DNA of 64,000 nucleotides. It comes from Anticarsia gemmatalis. Its lineage: Eukaryota > Arthropoda > Insecta > Lepidoptera > Erebidae. The stretch lies in contig NC_134756.1 of assembly GCF_050436995.1 (NCBI RefSeq), positions 5,208,001 to 5,272,000 of the forward strand, in the 5' to 3' direction. The translations under genes and the position numbers were made by a program. The notes beneath the pieces are model-generated. The model was not told where the DNA came from, did not search any database, and saw only the letters and a list, made by a program, of their open reading frames with translations. The first letter of the stretch is position 1. Every line of letters starts with the position of its first letter. Shown piece by piece: positions 36,291-50,069 of this stretch.

Positions 36291-36697
36291 TCTTGATTAA
36301 ATGCGCCAACTTTTGAAATAACTTGCCAAGGGTAGTGTAGTACATTTTTTTTTCAATATGAAGCGTCAAAGTTAACTAACGATATTTTTGTTAAACGTGA
36401 CTCACTAAAACTTAACTTTTTTTAGTAATTTAACAATGTTTTGTGCAATAATTTGTTTTACGATTAATAGCATATTTAATAAAGATTACGACATAAAAAA
36501 AAAACGCAGCGAAATTGTGACATTGGTGGTCACAGGACTTGAAAATGCGACCAAGGGTGTGGAATTTTAACCTTTTTTGAAAATATCTATTATTGCTGAA
36601 CTAAGTGATATGGAATTTTTTTTTTATTTTTCCCAGAACTGGTATAACTGGGCCTTTCTTCCGGTCACAGATTATCGTTGAGTTTTGGGACACCCTG
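35960..36697 (-). repeat. Right arm of fold-back mariner element
   Basis: Reverse complement of the left arm, with only scattered substitutions and small indels. The outermost ~100 bases appear identical in both arms. Confidence 0.9.
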
Positions 36698-36756
36698 TAT
36701 AACTTCTAAGTAATTTGACAATCATTGCGTGTTATTTGTTGACCAATAGTAAAATG

Positions 36757-36830
36757 AAATTCAAATTCAAATTCTTTATTTCAGACAAGGTGCCCATAGT
36801 GTTAGTAACAAAAAGTAAATTTATATTTTC
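36757..36830 (-). repeat. LINE 3'-tail remnant (minus strand)
   Basis: GAAATTCAAATTCAAATTC followed by TTTATTTCAGACAAGG is, on the minus strand, a short LINE 3' end with its tandem GAATTT tail. It lies 60 bp from the mariner element. No coding part is preserved, and the outer border (36830) is uncertain. Confidence 0.45.
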
Positions 36831-39800
36831 ATATGTACCAGTGTCTACATACACATACATACATATTTCTGACGCTCACTGGAAGTAGGTACTGTAGCTT
36901 CAAAAATATTTGGAGGATCGCGGAAAATCTGACGAAGGTGTGAGCGAAGTCGTGATCGAATCTGTCACTGTGTACTCAAGGCTAACTTGCACTTTATCAA
37001 TAATTGTTGTTGAAATTCACACGTTAACAGCTAACCGCACCGCAAAAACCATAAATTAAACACCTGACTGGGTCAGATATTTACGTTCAAGATTACTTTA
37101 ACGGTTTAAAGTACATATTTGTGGACAAAATTGTTAAGTTGTGAGTAAATCTGTAGCGTATTGATATTACTGCAATGTCTCATGTGCTTGTAAATAAACA
37201 GTTTAGTATAATATGCCAATATTGTTACACTTATAGGTGTAAATATTTAAAAATAATAGCTAACATACATACATGAGAGAGGGTGATTTAAAACAAATGT
37301 AATAAAATTAATGTGAACAATATTAAAAGTGAACTGCAATTCTATCCAATATCAAGAGGAGTTTGTAAACAGAAGCCTCAATGTTATTCAAGGAATTATG
37401 TCAGACTGTTGTCTAATTCGTAGCGCTTTGATTGGACGCAGCGGCACTGTGTTACATCATTACTTAACCTGATTAAATTGATTGTGTTCCAGTTCATCAA
37501 CATCTGTAACTAACAAGTACCGAGAAAGGTAAACGAGTACTAAGAAAAGCAATAATTGTTCTACAGATGGAAATATCAGATTTACGGCGCGGGAGCTTAA
37601 TAAAATTACAAGCTGAAATAAACCAAAATACACATTATTTCGTAGTATACGTAATCTGTTTAAAATATAAATCAGGCTTGTTAATTGCGAAACAACGTGA
37701 ACGTTATTGCTATAATAAAGCGAATGAATCGATCGGGTGAATTTTATCGACGTACACAGTATGTTTATCTTTCGTTCGTGCGCCTGCGAGCCGTCCATTA
37801 AACAATATAAACATATAATTTGTAAAAATATAAACTGTTAATAACTAAGGCGTTGTTCAATGATTTATAGGCATAATCTACTAGAAGAATGTTTTCATAA
37901 TTTCTATACACGTTTAAAGAAAACAGTCGTAAGTCTTGCGGCATGACAGTTTTATTATAGAAGAAAGAAAATAAACAAAAGATTTACTAGCACGTGTATT
38001 TTAGATAATAAGGATATAGCTATCATATTATCTTCCGCATTTAGTTTATTTCCATTCAAAGTTTATCGGTATCTAGATAATTTTATTAAATTAAAGGCAA
38101 GGTTAATTTCTTGATAACATTATCTGATGGATTGGAAGTCCGAACATAAGTTGACGCACTATAGTCTGTCGTTGTTTCAAAGTTAACAATTAGTTCCGAA
38201 AAAAAATCTTATCCAGAATTTATCAAGTTAATCAAAACCTACACGTAATTAAAGCTAACAATCAGGCAGAATATTCGTGATGTTGGTTTACTCTCCATGG
38301 TGTAATATCCGCCAGTTCCACCATAATAGCATTCTGCATCCCCTTGTCGTTCGGTATAAACCTCATTCCATTTTCATCAGCAAATGAGCATTAGTGTACA
38401 TTGCAGTACCAGGCAATCATGAGTCCAGAAGAGATTGCACAGGGACGGTCTAACAAGGAAATAGTACCAAATGTTATTTCAAAGGAGCTGTGAACACGAC
38501 GTTCAGTCATCGTACCATCGACCCACATTAACATCGAGAACAAAGTGAACGACCGTAAGTATAAACATTGTTTCTCACTTGTCTCGTTTACGATCGACTT
38601 GCAAATGAATGAGTTTCCGCTGTTACTTGTTTAATGACTAAACTATATCTGCAAAAATAACTTGACCTACTTTTGTGTTTTATGTTTTAATTGCTTGTAT
38701 CAAGTATGTACATTTTAATGTCTCTGTATTGTCACATGTTTTCTCACGAGATACAATAGTAGTGGTATGTGCTATAAAAACTGGGAGATTGCGCAAAAAA
38801 GATTGTCACTACGACATAAAAGGTTGATGAGTGTAATCAACTGGGTACCAAATGTTAAAGAGTGAAGGGTATTGTTCTCAGCGCAAGCTTTGTACATTGC
38901 TTGAGTAATGAAAGTACACATGTAATGTAGAATTTATTATCTTTTGCGCTTATGCCATAAAACATCTGTAGGACATGTACGATCACAAATCACAGGCACA
39001 TCTGCAAGCTATGACAGTGACTTTACGAGGTATAAACGTATTTCTAGATCTTTAGTGCCGCTGTGATGATTTTAATTGTACAGTATTTAACTTATATGTT
39101 TCAAAAATGGGATACACAGAAATTAAACGATAAATACTAAATCACCAATCTTTGATCTATCCTAGCTATCGTATTTAATTCTTTAGATCCATTCTAGACG
39201 TTTGCCGTAATTTTTCCTAAGATGCACCAAATTAAATATATTGTTGACACCTTTGCCGCCAGCAACTGTTAATCTTCTCATGTTACATGCAAATTTCCCA
39301 GACGTAGGCGACGTTTATCGTAGAAAAATATTTATTGAAACAGCAATTAACTACTGCATAATGCCGTCCATTTGCATTTTAAATATATTACGTGTTCATT
39401 ATGTTATGCAAGCTAGTCAGCAACTTGATGGCGCTTTTAAAACGTCGAAGGTTTCATTAGTTTATCAAAAGCCAGCTTTTACGTGACGAAGCTTCGATAT
39501 TGTGGGTAAAAAGAACGGTTATCTATGAATTGGTTCAATGACTTTGGACATTGATAAATGACTTTGGTTCCCATAAATTTTGTTAATCAAAGCATTCATT
39601 TACGTAGTTCTTTATCGGGTGTTCGTTGTAAAATGTTCTATCGACATTAGGAAATATCTATCCTCGGGCAGATTATGAAACGCAATCACTCGATATACAA
39701 TTTTAATATCTAGATCAACACAATCATAAATCTTAATTTAAAATATAAATTCGAAATGAAAAAATCTCTATTAGCGCAACACCGTACGCTAATCCTTCGG

Positions 39801-41564
39801 GGGCATACCCTGCAGCTCTGCAGGGAATGAAAAATGCCGCGTGGCATCTTATTGGGGGAGAATTATATACTCATCTTCTTACAAATAGATTGTAAAGGCA
39901 CGGGGTGTGTGCAGAGGCCTCTCGTCAAATGGATACAAGGGGTTATACAGACCTTCGGGCTATAGGGGACGCTACAAAGAAATCTGACGGGATCGACAGC
40001 CCGAAACTAATGTAGGATCTTTTGATGGTAAGAGATTTTAGTTTTGTTGAAGATAAGGGTAATGGCAAAGTTAAGTTGGAAAGTATAACCCACAAAAAAA
40101 AAGGTATCAAACTGATATCTCTGTTGACCTCGTCTGATCGGAACTTTGGTTTTTATAATTCATCAGAGTTGGCGGAATTTTTTGTATCAGATAAACATTT
40201 AAATCAGTGTTTTATTAATAACGGCGTTTTTAAACCTGCATACAAAAACAACGCGTAACGCCAATGGCATGCCAATGACAGCACAATACAGAATTCAGCA
40301 ACGAAAAATTCAATTTTACAAATTCATTCGACAGACATGTGTACAATGTTATGCCGTATAAATTTTGCCTCAGTTAAAATTACAGTGAAAAATATTCTGG
40401 AAAACTGTAATATTTTCACTGGAGTAATGTACGAAATAAGAGGAGTAAATATTGAACGAAGGTTGGAGTTTATCTCTCAATATGTCAGCTGTCCGGCCGA
40501 GGGGAGGTTTTGGAGAGAATAAAACTTCCTTTCAAACTCGGCCAGTGAGACATCCCCTGGGATTAGGGACACAATGAGATTTTACATAATAATGAGAAGC
40601 CCGTATTGACCTCTTTTTATAGACATTCCATAACAAAACGTTTATGCAATATAAAAACTGTATTAGCATTCGGAATCCTCAACAACACGGAATTGAATAG
40701 AAGATGTTAATTAGCTTGAGACAGTTCGAAGACTATAAACGTAGCTCGCAATAATAAGCCTACGTTGTGAATGGTTAAATTCATCGCCGCAATCAAACTG
40801 CAAATCGTTTGTAATTGCTTTTGTAAATCAATATTATTGTGTAGTAAAGTACTGATTTTATTAAGATGTTAAATTTAATTAGAATTGAACATAACGCCGA
40901 GGACTTATGTTCCAGGCTCTAAGTACTCGCTTCATATATAACTAAGAACATTGTTGTTTACTTGGTTAGGGGAACAGAACGATTCACTTTCTTGATTTAC
41001 TGGTAACTAAGGAGGAGTGGCTTAGAGCAATTATATAGGAGCATGGCATGTCTGGCCCGCGGCAGTCGAAGCCTCTGAGACTTTGTGTCTACCTGTCTGA
41101 GCCAATGAAATATTCGAATGAATTTTGCCTTCTGTGTCGTAAGAGGCTTTACGATTCTATTTAAAGTTTTCATTTTCAATATTTGATATAGAAAACAGTA
41201 GTAAAAGCTATAGGATAACACAAAGCAATATATTTTTCATAAAAATATTTAAGTACTGTTTGTTTATTGCAGTAAACAGCAGAAATACCAGACCTATATA
41301 TCTTACTCCGCACAATGTAGAGACAAATAGATTGTGTCTGTAACGAAGCTCAATAAAACGAGAGCAAACAGCTTTAATAAAAAAAGATGTTCCAGTTGGA
41401 ACAAGCTCCAGACTTGTTACGAGAATCAAAGAATAATTGGACTAGTTTTTGCTACAACAAGGCCCTGGGCTCGAGATATATTAGACTTCTTTAGAGTCGT
41501 TAGGAGAAGCACACGAGGTAAATTGGATGGTTTCTTTGATACCCTTAAACAAACAGCAAATCCA
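36831..41564. other. Noncoding stretch, no gene recognised
   Basis: A minus-strand frame at 37460-37798 starts MDGSQAHERKINI and then becomes hydrophobic and Leu/Ile-rich; no family signature. A G+C-richer patch at 39780-40000 and another near 40490-40560 stand out but cannot be assigned. No RNA gene was seen. Confidence 0.5.
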
Positions 41565-42039
41565 TACTAATATTATAAATGCGAAAGTAACTCTGTCTGT
41601 CTGTCTGTCTGTCTGTCTGCTACTCAATCACGTCTAAACTACTGAACCAATTTGCATGAAATTTGGTATGGAGATATTTTGATACCCGAGAAAGGACATA
41701 GGCTACTTTTTACCCCGGGAAAATGACGCATTTCCCGGGAAAATTAAGAAAATTCAACGAAGTCGCGAAAAATCAATATTATAATGACATTGAATCAACA
41801 AAAATCCGTTGCCATGGCAACTGTTTTAATGGCGGACATGTCTTAGCGCGACTTTGTTATACTAAGAGATATAAATAATTTTGAGAATATTTTTCGTGAG
41901 AAGAAAGCATATTTTACATCATCACGCTACGACCAATAGGAGCAGAGTGGGTAACAGTAAAAAGTGTTACAAAAACATGGAAAACTCTGACCAATTCTGT
42001 CTTATGTGACGCAAGCGAAGTTGCGCGGGTCAGCTAGTA
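41565..42039 (+). repeat. Lepidopteran interspersed repeat, copy 3, long form with (GTCT)n
   Basis: Starts ACTAATATTATAAATGCGAA, followed by a (GTCT) tract at 41593-41620, and ends GTTGCGCGGGTCAGCTAGTA. About 475 bp. The first part, including the CCCGGGAAAATGACGCATTT block near 41717, is not in copies 1 and 2. The last 110 bp (from ATCATCACGCTACGACCAAT) match them. It is the most complete copy here and shows both presumed termini. Confidence 0.85.
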
Positions 42040-45000
42040 AGAAATAAATTATAGTCATTCCCAATGGTGTGATGGGATCAGGTTTTGTAGAACAAAAGTA
42101 ACATTAAGTCTTTAAATCAGAGCCAGTTTGTAACCTTTAGTTTTCTAGGAAATATTATTAATAAATCTTAGTGGGTCGAGCGCTAAGATTAAAAGTCAAA
42201 CTGACCTTTACTTAAAGTATTTAGCCCATTCAGACGAAAATGTAATTACCAACATTTATATCTGTCGATGGATACTAGACTGAAAGATTACATTCATTTT
42301 CTTTGACCTTATGTCTAACAAGATAGACGTAAAAGTGGGCCATCAAAATCATAATCTTCAGATAGGTTTATTAGCAAATAAAACTGATGATACGATAAAA
42401 TGATAAGTAGATTGCCAGTTCTGGATATAACGACTCAATAAAATAGATGCACTTCCTAGATAGCTGACATCAGAGGACTTATTTTAGCCACTTTATGTGA
42501 ACAGTGCCGTGTCTGTGACATTCGATAGGGCTTGCGACACTTTCGGCTCAGACAACATGACTTGCGCCGCCTCTAATTAAATTTCAACCCTATTTTTGGT
42601 CAATTAAGGTTTATATTGGTTCAATATATTTGCAACTAGTTAAAAATAAGCGCTTTCCGTATTTACTTAAGGTTCAATTTGTTTTGATGCTAAAAATGCA
42701 ACGAGTTTGCTTGTAGAGAAAATATTAGCAGCGACGCTTTTGCAAACATGCCTGCAGTTGATAACTTTATTGTTATTGCCTTAAAAGTGGAGTGGAACAG
42801 ATGGAAGCTGAATTTTACTTAATGATTTAAACTTTTAACAAATAAGACAGTTTCTGAAGACCTAATAAATTGAGAATTTCTTACAATACATTTCTAAATC
42901 ATGCAAAGTGTAAAATCTTTGTGTGAAAATGTTAAACGCTACACTATACTTATGTTCTGAAATGTAAGCCATGTCAATAAACATGAATCATAAAAAAAAT
43001 ACTTTCAACGAACCAAAACATTTAATTTTGTTTTTGTAGACGTCGTGTATTTTAACGTTGTGTTGGTGTAGTGTTTTACCTTACGTCGCTAAATCACCGA
43101 GTAACAAGCGTGCCCTCATTTACCTGAAAAAGAAAACAAAGTCAATGTAACAAAAGTATGTTATCAAGTGCATTTGTAACACGTTCTAACTTTTATCGTA
43201 ATAGCTCTTGCGATAATCATATTTCAATTTGATAAAACACATTTACTCGTAGTCAAGAATGTGCAGTTTGTCATTGACAAGCACTGAATCATATACCTTC
43301 TTCAAATTTAATTTTGTTTACTTACTACACAGGTATATGTTTGTTTTCTGTATTTCAATGCTTTACTATTATAGACGGTTTCCATGACAGTCTGTTTTAG
43401 TTTCCACTAATCATCCAAGCTTAGAACCGAAGACGATTCATCAATGTGACACGAAAATCATTAAGGAAGGTGCACTATTATACCACCGTAACTAGGCCAC
43501 CGTAAACACATGTCAGATTGCGTCACAAGCTTACAAGGTAATAATCACAAAGATCTTGGATGTTAAAAACTCGTAAAACGAAGGAGGTCCGTAAACAAAC
43601 TGAAGAACGCTATAAAGAATTAGACGTAATTCTAAATACATAAACAAACGAAATCGTTCGTTTGATGTCGCTACTTTGTGCTACTTAAGTAAGACAATTT
43701 AGTCTGCCCTAGATCCCTTTGAAGGGTCCCTAGAGAATCTCAACAGGTAACTTTATACCAGTTGAATTAATGCGGTCAGAGCAATTTCGTCAGTAATACT
43801 GACTTGTACATTAATTTCTCATTCGCGGAGGGAAGGTTTAATCTAATTCGGTATGAATTCGCAGACTTTCTTGCTGTATGATGAATTAATGCTAGCGATT
43901 GAGTTGACGCGGTGATGTAAATGAGCTTTACTCATAACTTTACGCATGCGCTTTTTGAATTTCAACGGTTTTAGAGGGAGTTATCGTGTAAACATACTCT
44001 CAATTCCCTGTCTTTCCCAAGTCTATGAATTTTGTAGTACTGGATTGCAGATAAGTTAAAAGATCTAACACAAAGCTCCCTAAATTAAAGTCATAGCGCA
44101 CGAAGAAATGTAAAGAAGAAAATGAACAAACATCTGCGCGAATGCAGATGTGTAATTTAAAATCCTTTCTTTAAATTGTTGCCCACATTCATTCCTATCC
44201 AGTTTGATTGCAAAGTTATTGGCTGTAATAGCGAAGAACGAACTTACTGTGGATTTCATTCGGAACGTAAATGTCGAAATAAAAGGCAATAGGGCGTAAC
44301 AGAGAGCTGCGCCCATGCGTAAAATAACCATTCGAAGAATTCCTCTTAGACAAGCTGTAGGCTATATACCACTCGAATATTACTTGCAACGATTCAATGT
44401 ATGATCGTGTAATCGATTCTTGTTAAATGATAAGACATGACGAATCGATCTCGTCATTCTTACCGTGCGTTGCTAATTTGACACATGAATAAGTTGTTTA
44501 TTCTCTTGCATGAGCTGCCGAGATAAATTACATGTTCCAAGAAAATAGTTGTACAATTTACTCATATCGCAATATTGTACAATTCAAGAAATGCCAGCGG
44601 TAAACTCTGGTCGGCTTGTGGGTATTTTCTTAAGTCGATACAAATTGCTTGGGCCGTATGTGTGAGCGAAACTTACCCAAAAACTCTGCTCATATTTTGT
44701 TCCCAACTCCATAAGTTTCGGTAAACCCAAAAGGGGCAGAATTGGCGATAACCATAACAACGAGGAAGTTGTAACGGACCAAACTGTCCGTTGATTTAAT
44801 AAGTGGTTGTACAAACATTGAGATTTTTTGCCTCATCTTCTCAGTCGCAAGATTCAAGCAGTGTCCGATTAATGTCCCCAGCGGCATTCACTACCGAATT
44901 TGGTGCCCGCATCGGCGCGGGGTCGGTGACCTCTCGCATGCCGTGTGCACACTGACACTCGATCTTTAACATCGATGTTGATTTGATACGCTCCGTGAAG

Positions 45001-48000
45001 CTTGGTGCAAAAGGTATGTGTGGCTATCGCACTTGAAAGAGCAGACGATGTACCCGTATTATGTTCATAATTACTGCGTATTTTTGGAACATCAGTACAC
45101 AGTTCTTTGGAATTTAAAATCTCGTTAAAGCATTTATACACAGCAACAGTACTCTCCTTTATATTGGTAATAAATGAAATATAATAAGCCTAGCCTCTGG
45201 AAGTCTATGAAGACAAAAGCTTAGTCATGAAGGTATTGTCATTGTCTAATGAATGGTGCAATGAAAATTTACATTTCTATTTCCATAGAACACGACATGC
45301 TATTGTTACTTTCACGGTTCTAATGATATGATTAAACGATTGCTATTAAAGCTTCCGTTATACTATGCGCCTGGGCATTAGAGCGAAACAATTTTAAAAG
45401 TAATATTAAAATCGATTAAATTAATATTTCATTTTGACATAAATGAATTGAGAGTTCGAAGAAATTACTTTCAGTTAGAAATCTCTTCTCGCCATCAAAC
45501 GTTAGAGTTTGGCGAGTTTACTTGAAATTAACAATAATTGCAATGTTCATATGTACAAAAAAAAAATTAAAAGTAGTGCAAAAATATTTTTTTAAACCAA
45601 ATTCGCAAATTAAAGAACAATATTATAACAAATAATTATCGGCCGGTTAAATGTCGATTTACGTTTTGCTCGATCGATAACGAAAGCAAATGTGTACACA
45701 GCTTTACATTAGTGACATTTTTAGTGAGTGTTTATGTAATAGCACAGAATTGCCTATATCTTTGAAACTGGTTTGAAATACGATGGGCAGTGATATCTGG
45801 TGCGTTGTAAACTTCTCCTTGACTTGTTTATATATTTTCTTGTTAACAAACATAAGAAGCTTACCGTCTCGGCGCCCGCGTCTTTCATCACGTAAATATT
45901 ATTACACGAACGTATATTAAAACGCTCTCAAAAGATGTATTACATATTTAATTACTGAACGCTGATACTCTTGAAAAGCAAATAAAGGGTACGTATTTGA
46001 AAATCGGAAAAATTTTTCGTTGGAATAAAAAAATGTTACGCCGAAAGCAAATACAATTAAACACGCTAAATATTTACTAGGAAAAATTTACGTGCAGGAA
46101 CTGTAGGAAGGAAAAAACGCTAAGCGCGAATTGAAATTCCCGAAACGTTTTGCGAGATTGAAGAGGCTTTTATGGAAATGGACTGAGCGTGCATCAGATG
46201 ATAGTACGAGTGGTGCGAGTAGGCAGCCGCCCTAACGTGGTATTACGCGGCCGATTTAAATATTTACGCCTGCCTACTGCAATTTGAATACACCTGATGT
46301 TCAATTTATTTCGGTTGTGTTGCAGCTCTAGTGCTGGCTTCGAAATGCAAATGTATTCCTATAATACTTAATGCGTGCAATATACATGCGCTTTGTATTT
46401 TATTGGGGCGATTATTTTTTTATGTGTTCTGGTTTAGAGCAATATGAGATAATCGAGGTAATATTAAAATAGGTAAGTTCCGAGTAACAAACTTCATTGA
46501 GCGTTTGTTTAATCTCTGTTAAAATGAAAAATACAAAAGCACAACAACAAGTAAGTAGTATATTCATAGTTTTGTGAATACGCAAACAGGAGAGGGCTCT
46601 TTGTTTACGACTTACACATATGAATGAATTCATGACAAGTACATATTTAACAATCAAAGGCGGAACTATACAAAAACGGCACGTCACAGACGGCACCATT
46701 TGGTACAAGTTAGGCGATAAATAAATCAAAGAATTTGAATACAATTTAGTTGTTATTGAACGCACATTCGCATATCGCACTCAATATTCACATCTATTCA
46801 TCGTCTGCCGTACACCATGGCACACCATGATTTATTCATTCGACAGCAACCATTGTGTGACAAAGTTACTAAAACAGTTGGCTAAAACAAAATTGCTCAA
46901 TGAATAATACTGTCATGGCCACCGCCGGGCTGTATCAATTAATTTATTAATTGAAGGTAGAGTAACTTTCACTGGCGTTAAATAATATGGTTAATTTCGG
47001 ACGATTCTTTTATGGGAGTGAACACTTTCTCCTGTATGGAAATGGATGGTTGAAACAAGAGTAATGTCGTAACTGTGATATATGGATTCGAGTGGACTCG
47101 CGATTTCACTGTAGAGAGGTACACTGTATGTTATCAATACTCGTTGATCGCAGTCTTTCAGGTAACGGATTCAGATCCCAACGAGAGTTTTATTTTTCAG
47201 CGAAATACATATAAATCATAAAGTTAGTCTTACGCAATATTATAAGTATTCAATGACAATGGACTTTAAGTGCACATATTTAAATTGCTATATAGCAGTA
47301 AAAGTGTGTCATGCAGTTATCGAAATTGGAGTATGTATTATACCTACTTTGTTAACAGATTTTTGGTTAACAATATTTACTAAGCAAATATTAATATAGG
47401 ATCAACAACCTCCAAAAAAACGGAAGCTGTTCAATTGACCGGAAGATTCCTCATACATTATGTAAATATGTTCATAGGCACTTATAGCGCGGATGCAAAA
47501 TGCACTCGCACCCACATATGGTCCTAAGTACACATTACGATGTTACGTCCGAATGTTACCCATTATATTCCATGTTCTATTTCTGGACTACACGAAGGAA
47601 TTATATCTGGCTGTAGAGTATATTGTTTTTTTTTGCTAGAAGAAACTTTCTAGACATTGATTTTTAAGGCTTCCTGCACAATGAATTTGTCGCAAACTTA
47701 TTATTTTCATTTGCGTTTTCATTCGACGGTCTATAAGTCTGCATTGACTTACAAAACATTTATTATTGTTCAAGTTGTGTATTATTAAGTGAACATTTTA
47801 CAAACAATATTAACAGAAACAGGATGTTTCGTATGTCCTTTCAACCTCTTAATGTCGCTATCATAATTAACCTTTGTGATAGCCTCAACCACTAAGGAGA
47901 TGGCCTACAACAACTAAGACCACACAATATAATAAACAACCAAACACAACTACTTGATTTGAATAAAATGACTCATTGACTGTTACCATATCAGGACAGT

Positions 48001-49349
48001 CATTATAATCTAAAATCTAACTTCACTATTAATTTGCTTGCTCTGTTAGCCGAACATGAATCTGTGTTGTCAAAAGCATTAATTATAACCAGCTTTGTAA
48101 ATACCTAAATAATCAACTCGACAAGCTAAGATATAAATCTAATCTGAACGACAGAAATTGTAAACATACTGGTACACTATGTTGCCCTAGTACAATTCAC
48201 GAGACTCCTTATAAAATTCCTTTCGTCTCGGCCGGTAAAGGGATTGTGCGCGCAAAATCTGATCATCATAACTCGTTCCACTCCGATCCCTTTTATGGTA
48301 TTAAGATCATAAACTGCGATAAAAGTGAGCTGAAATCGCATTGAGTTTTCTCCAGGATCTTTGGTGGAAATACTTAGAATATTTTGACACGAAAATATTT
48401 TGATAATAAGAGAAAACGAAATTGATTCGGAGAATATGAGGTAAAAGCTCGATATTGATACTGTTGCTTTATATTTTACGGAGAACGGATTTGGTCGCTG
48501 CCAAAAACATAATTCCATCAGATTTTCTTTGCAGAAATATTTAAAAAATGTGGTTTATTTTCCAGGAAATTTCAGTGCCAGACAAAGCTGCTGATTTTAC
48601 GGCTCGAGTATATAATACCTCATTTCAAATGTTTGTGATGCAACGTTAACCCTAGTCATAAATACGGCCGTACTCGAACACCTCTAAGCTCACAGTGAAT
48701 AGTCAAAGGGATCACCCTCAACCCGTTCGATTCCAGATCACCATTATGGATATTAAAATATGCGCTCTCCCCCGGATTCGCGGCCATGTTTGATTTAGAA
48801 TGGTGACTTCCGGTTGGATGAGGGTACGAATTAAGGATATTAACTACGCCGGAAGGCATCTCATTACCTCTTTGAATATAATATCGATAAATTTTGAGAT
48901 CATTGCGTGCTCAATCTTATTATACAAGTCAGGTAGAAATGTAATGTAAGCGGGAGTTTTCGCGACAGGAAATCCCGGTAGCGTAATGTTTTAAGATTAT
49001 TTTTGGATTATTTGTTACTTCTGTGATGTTTGTATTCTTTAGCGATATCGAAATATTTTTTATTTAAATTTCTTTGATCTATTTAGTAGATGATTGAAAT
49101 AGTATCTCAGCATTAATATTATCAAGTTAGAAATGTCACCGTTTAACACCACATATTAAAACTTTTTACGTCTCCTCTCTCCGATAAACTGGAGTATAAC
49201 GTAACCACCAATCAACTGCATTTAATCAAAGTGCATGTAGCAGATAATTAACCAGTAGTAATGTCGTGTAACATCGATCTTAACTCACCGCTTATGACTG
49301 TTCTATCAATTACGCCAGCGATTGATCCACATTACCGCGGCACTGTACT
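42040..49349. other. Noncoding stretch, no gene recognised
   Basis: The longest stretch without an assigned feature. Minus-strand frames at 44584-44887 and 44869-45141 overlap and look mildly protein-like (for example GHCLNLATEKM, which faintly recalls hAT transposases) but are too short to call. Frames at 46412-46780, 48177-48518 and 48656-48859 (minus) have no family signature. A 7-bp stem at 47142-47187 encloses a GGATTCAGATCC segment but is too short for a tRNA. Confidence 0.5.
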
Positions 49350-49508
49350 ATAGTGCGATTGTCTTCAGTCGATACTATCGAGTGCCTTTCGACAGTTTGA
49401 CATTTAAAATTTACTGCAAAATAGTTTCTACTGAACCCGCTAGAGGCGCTGATCAGTTTTTCATACAAAATTTGTCGATAACCGGTGGTCTTAGTAGAAA
49501 ATCGCTCC
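49350..49508 (+). mobile_element. MITE-like family M1, copy 3
   Basis: Begins near TATAGTGCGATTGTCTTCAG and ends TAGTAGAAAATCGCTC, so the ends pair imperfectly. Internal blocks ACTATCGAGTGCC, AGTTTGACATTTAAAAT, CCCGCTAGAGGCGCTGATCA and TTTTTCATACAAAATTTGTC agree with the other copies. It explains the open frames on both strands at 49310-49543. Confidence 0.7.
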
Positions 49509-50069
49509 AATATTATTATGCTCGTTGCGATATGCTTTTGTAACTATGTATGGATGTAAAAGAAAGTATGTAATGAGCGTCTATTTGGGTTAAAATTACA
49601 AAGGGCCGTACGTGTTTGGTGAAGGGTTATGATATGAGTAATAGCAAGCCCAAATTGTTGCCTTATTAGGCCGCGAACTAGATGGCAATGAGCAGTAATG
49701 AATAAGTACAGTTATGTTCAATGCTGTTTTGAAAGTATTGAGAGCTTATCACAGTTTGTCTCTTCAAAAAGTCCCTGGTTATCAAGATCGCTTGATCAAA
49801 CTTTAAATGTCATCATTTATAAGAACAGTAAACATACTCGTAAGATCCACTGAAGCATTGAATTGGAGTTACAATTGTAGTCTTCCAGAAAAGCTGGCAA
49901 GATGAACATCTCTGATTACTACTAAGGCAAAAAAAATGTGCTTCCGATTAGCAGGTATTTCAAAATATAACTACACGTATTAAAATCAAATCACGTCGTA
50001 TTAAACCTGTCCATACAAACAGCTGTGAAGTGAAGGCAGCTGATACAAAGCTTGGTATAAAAATGACCT
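49509..50069. other. Noncoding stretch, nothing recognised
   Basis: AT-rich DNA between a MITE copy and a SINE-like repeat; no open frame, tandem array or motif of note. Confidence 0.6.

Larger units (their letters stand above)
35096..36697. mobile_element. Fold-back mariner-like transposon
   Basis: A 1602-bp element with ends CAGGGTGTCCCAAAACTCAA and its exact complement, flanked by TA on both sides (35094-35095, 36698-36699), as in Tc1/mariner insertion. Almost the whole element is an inverted repeat: 35096 to about 35826 and about 35960 to 36697, arms of about 730 bp around a loop of roughly 130 bp. Each arm runs from the outer end through noncoding DNA into a broken C-terminal piece of transposase pointing inward. 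N-terminal DNA-binding and first catalytic regions are missing, so the element is non-autonomous. Full-length pairing could hamper replication or give double-stranded RNA if transcribed. Confidence 0.93.

Noticed and set aside
37460..37798. 112-codon minus-strand frame starting MDGSQAHERK
   Set aside because: The start looks gene-like but the rest is AT-driven Leu/Ile-rich sequence without a recognisable membrane-protein pattern or splice donor.
44584..45141. Possible decayed hAT transposase (GHCLNLAT-like segment) on the minus strand
   Set aside because: Only a weak resemblance over about eight residues in one of three overlapping frames; no terminal repeats found.
46412..46780. 122-codon minus-strand open frame
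   Set aside because: No motif and AT-driven composition; treated as chance.
47142..47187. tRNA-like segment with a 7-bp stem and GGATTCAGATCC
   Set aside because: About 46 bases long, no A box or anticodon arm; cannot be a tRNA.
49310..49543. Open frames on both strands
   Set aside because: They lie on MITE family M1 copy 3, whose other copies are not open.
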